The position numbers and the translations under genes are program-made. From the NCBI GenBank assembly GCA_022578605.1, contig MU394065.1, positions 124,001-188,000 on the forward strand: 64,000 nucleotides of DNA, in the 5' to 3' direction. Below the pieces are notes generated by a model. The model did not search any database, was not told the origin of the DNA, and saw only the letters and a list, made by a program, of their open reading frames with translations. The DNA comes from Camillea tinctor. Taxonomy: Eukaryota; Ascomycota; Sordariomycetes; Xylariales; Xylariaceae. Positions 61,431-64,000 of this stretch are shown one piece after another (position 1 is the stretch's first letter; each line of letters starts with the position of its first letter).

Positions 61431-63264
61431 ATGTCGGCTAAGCACTTCATCAACGATCCAACTCTTCTAGTAAACTCCGCACTGCAGAGTCTCACTTTCA
61501 CAAACCCTTCCATAGCCCTGGATGCCGAGAACAAGATCGTATACCGACGACCCAGTCATGAGAAACCCCAGGTCTCGATTATCAGCGGCGGTGGCAGTGG
61601 ACATGAGCCCAGCTTCGGTGCCTTTGTCGGCTCTGGTCTGCTGTCTGCTGCTGTAGCCGGAACTATATTCGCATCCCCAAGTGCAGAGCAAATTCGCAAA
61701 GCCATCATGTCCCGAGTCGATGCGGACAAGGGTATTCTAGTCACGGTCATGAATTACACGGGGGATGTGCTGAACTTCGGCATGGCTGTTGAAAAGGCCA
61801 AGGCTGCTGGGTTAAAGGTCGAGATGCTCATCGTCGCCGATGATGTTGGCGTGGGCAGAGCAAAGGGCGGCAAGGTTGGACGACGGGGTATTGCGGGAAC
61901 CGTCCTCGTCCATAAGATCGCCGGGGCACTCGCTGCTCAAGGTGCTACTCTCGATCAGGTCTACAAAGTCGCCAGGCTCACGGCAGAGAACCTCGTGAGC
62001 GTCGGGTCGAGTCTCGAACACGTTCATGTCCCAGGACGTGCACCTCCAGATCCTACGGCGGCCGGGAGCCTAGGTCCCGATGAAGTCGAGGTGGGAATGG
62101 GCATTCATAACGAGGCTGGGTCTGGGAGGGCCAAGGTCGAGCTCCCTGGACTTGTAAGCACTATGCTTTCACAGCTTCTAGATAAGAACGATCCGGACCG
62201 AGCATTCCTCAACGTTAATTCCAATGAGGTTGTTTTGCTGGTGAATAATCTAGGAGGTGTAAGTGCACTTGAGCTAGGAGGCATCACAGCCGAGGTTGTC
62301 CGGCAGCTAGGCCAATGGGGTGTTCAACCTGTCCGAATACTGAGTGGCACCTACATGACAAGTCTAAACGGACTTGGTTTCAGCATCTCCTTGCTCAACG
62401 TAGTGAACACAGATATCGGAGGTCCAAGCATGATTCAGCTGCTCGATGCCCCATGTGAGGCCACTGGTTGGTCGGCGCCAATCTCCAAGGAGACGTGGGA
62501 AGCAAAAAACACCAACACTCGGGAAGACACGGCAGATTCTGGACCAGGCATTAAATCAAGCGGGGTCAAGATCGACGCAGCAGCATTTTCCGCTTCCTTA
62601 ACAGCTGGCCTCCAGGCCTTGGTTGTAGCAGAGCCCGATATTACTAAATACGACACAGTCGTTGGGGATGGCGATTGTGGCATCGGTCTAAAGCGCGGGG
62701 CTGAAGGTTAGTACTTCTCTTATATATCACGAAGAACTGATCGATTAACAAATAGTAGCTGTTCTCAAGCATTTGAAAGCAACAACCCTGACTGGCGACG
62801 CTGCCGTCGATGTCGCTCAGATTGTGTCGGTAGTAGAGACGGCGATGGATGGCACTTCAGGCGCCCTTTTTGCTATTTTCCTCAACTCCGTTGTACAGGC
62901 GTTACGATTACTAGGGCCTGGTGAGGCCTCGCCGCAGATATGGGCTGCTGCTTTGAAGCAGAGCTGTGAAGCGCTATCACGATACACGCCAGCAAGACCG
63001 GGGGATCGGACGCTTGTCGATGCCCTATACCCATTCGTCGACGTTCTCGGAAAGACAGGGAACCTTAAGCAGGCAGCAGAAGCTTCTAAAAAGGCAGCTG
63101 AAGGGACCAAGGGCATGCAAGCTAGTTTAGGCCGCGCTGTGTATGTCGGTGGTTCGGGTTTCCAGCAAGTGCCTGATCCAGGTGCCTGGGGCTTGGCCTG
63201 TTTCTTCTTGGGACTGGCTGGCATAGAGCCAGAGGAAGAGGGGTGGGTAGACTGCAATGAATGA
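61431..63264 (+). CDS. DAK1: Dihydroxyacetone (glycerone) kinase
   Basis: Exon 1 61431-62706, exon 2 62759-63264, 52-nt intron (donor GTTAGT, acceptor GTAG), giving 593 aa, the normal length. The enzyme phosphorylates dihydroxyacetone with ATP to dihydroxyacetone phosphate, in glycerol catabolism and dihydroxyacetone detoxification. The N-terminal DAK1 domain has SIISGGGSGHEPSFGAF for substrate binding and the covalent substrate His226 in GMGIHNEAGSG. The C-terminal ATP-binding DAK2/DhaL domain begins near residue 390 with YDTVVGDGDCGIGLKRGAEA (across the intron) and continues with TSGALFAIFLNS, PGDRTLVDALYPF and GRAVYVG. The start ATG has a good context. It converges with SMD2. The cytosolic role is known for the family. 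Confidence 0.97.
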
Positions 63265-63596
63265 GTAAAATGCACCTGAGAGGTTCTGAATGGTATCGAA
63301 AGACGGTGTTGGTTTTCAATAGCATGTAATCAATTTTTATGGTATCTGTTCTTCATTCCACCGCGTGTAATTGTTTCTCTATCCACCGCTTTTCACCGCA
63401 TCTTTGGCGGTTTTCTCGTAGATTACCTGCTACATAGAGCGTATCTGTGGGTTAAGCTATGACATTAGTTCCCCTCCCGCCCTGACTATCGGAGATGCGC
63501 GTAGTATTCCAGCGCTCTTTTAGAAAAGAACACATTGTATCGAAATGATGTCCTTTCCCATCGTTTTCGTGATATACCCCTGGTAACAACCGGCTT
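63265..63596. other. Convergent 3' region, DAK1 and SMD2
   Basis: 332 bp between the stop codons of the two genes. No element beyond ordinary 3' UTR sequence is seen. Confidence 0.5.
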
Positions 63597-64000
63597 TCAG
63601 CTGAGCAGGACGAGAATAACTGAGTCCCCTCTTAAGAACCTATGACACAGGGCGTTCTGCGTTAGAATGCTTCTCCCTCGTGGTATGTTCCAAGATATGA
63701 CTTGGAGAAATAAAATAAAGGAAGAAAGGCAAAGAAAAGGATGCGGCGAAGAGACACGTACATCTTGCTTATAAAACGATCCTTGTTAATGGGTCGACCT
63801 TTCTTGCCGTTGGAGAGTCGCGGCGTCTCAGTCCACATCTCTTTCACGTTCTCCAGGACCATGTTCATATGGCGGTCGAAAGCCTTGACGCGGGCGAGGA
63901 GCTTGCGATTGTTGCGGCACGAAATCAGCACTTGAGTATGGCTTCGGACGGCAGTCTGGAGAATGGATAGAGGTCCGGCGCTGAACTCGTGCTCCTCGAG
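63597..64000 (-). CDS. SMD2: Small nuclear ribonucleoprotein Sm-D2 (5' part beyond the window)
   Basis: Sm-D2 is a core subunit of the heptameric Sm ring on spliceosomal snRNAs. The visible part starts in frame at 64000 with [20 protein letters not shown], followed by [20 protein letters not shown] and [11 protein letters not shown] 122-nt intron (63761-63640; donor GTACGT, branch CTAAC, acceptor ATAG) leads to a 43-nt last exon coding [13 protein letters not shown] and a stop at 63597. This last exon is the Sm2 motif and is too short to show as an ORF. 93 codons are visible; roughly the first 20-25 residues lie outside the window. All Sm1/Sm2 hallmarks are present and the end is complete. 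Confidence 0.96.

Overview
The window is nuclear DNA of a filamentous ascomycete (Pezizomycotina). Evidence: short spliceosomal introns (about 52-137 nt) with GT..AG ends and CTAAC/CTGAC-type branch sites, a Zn2Cys6 regulator, fungal-type PSD1, SSH4 and SHG1 genes, and a degraded reading frame whose stops fit C-to-T (RIP-like) mutation. A Sordariomycete is likely, but that is inference; no species can be named.

Layout. (1) 1-5.3 kb: PSD1, mitochondrial phosphatidylserine decarboxylase, on the minus strand, divergent from a HERP/Usa1-like ubiquitin-domain ER membrane protein on the plus strand. (2) 5.3-31.0 kb: a very long stretch without any gene I can support. It holds microsatellites, promoter-like GC islands, a CRE-like palindrome and faint coding relics. 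(3) 31.0-34.0 kb: a seven- or eight-exon Zn2Cys6 transcription factor with a probable 5'-UTR intron. (4) 34.0-40.7 kb: non-coding, with a 10-N assembly gap inside a poly-G/poly-C artefact. (5) 40.7-43.3 kb: a tandem duplication of a small single-pass, Cys-rich membrane protein gene. Each copy is followed by a probable 3'-UTR intron and by a set of short inverted repeats with compensatory base changes. This is the most novel-looking part of the window. (6) 43.3-49.7 kb: minisatellite and a RIP-like degraded coding relic. (7) 49.7-64 kb: a denser housekeeping block: SSH4 (Rsp5 adaptor), SHG1 (COMPASS), a probable complex I accessory subunit, GCD2 (eIF2B delta), DAK1 (dihydroxyacetone kinase) and the 3' part of SMD2 (Sm-D2).

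The housekeeping genes are unrelated to each other and there is no operon or biosynthetic cluster. Pairs are divergent (PSD1/HERP-like, SHG1/complex I subunit, GCD2/DAK1) or convergent (complex I subunit/GCD2, DAK1/SMD2). The contrast between compact core segments at both ends and a roughly 44 kb gene-sparse middle, holding one regulator and one lineage-restricted-looking paralog pair, is the main structural feature. All gene models are read from sequence only; splice sites were chosen from consensus and reading-frame continuity.
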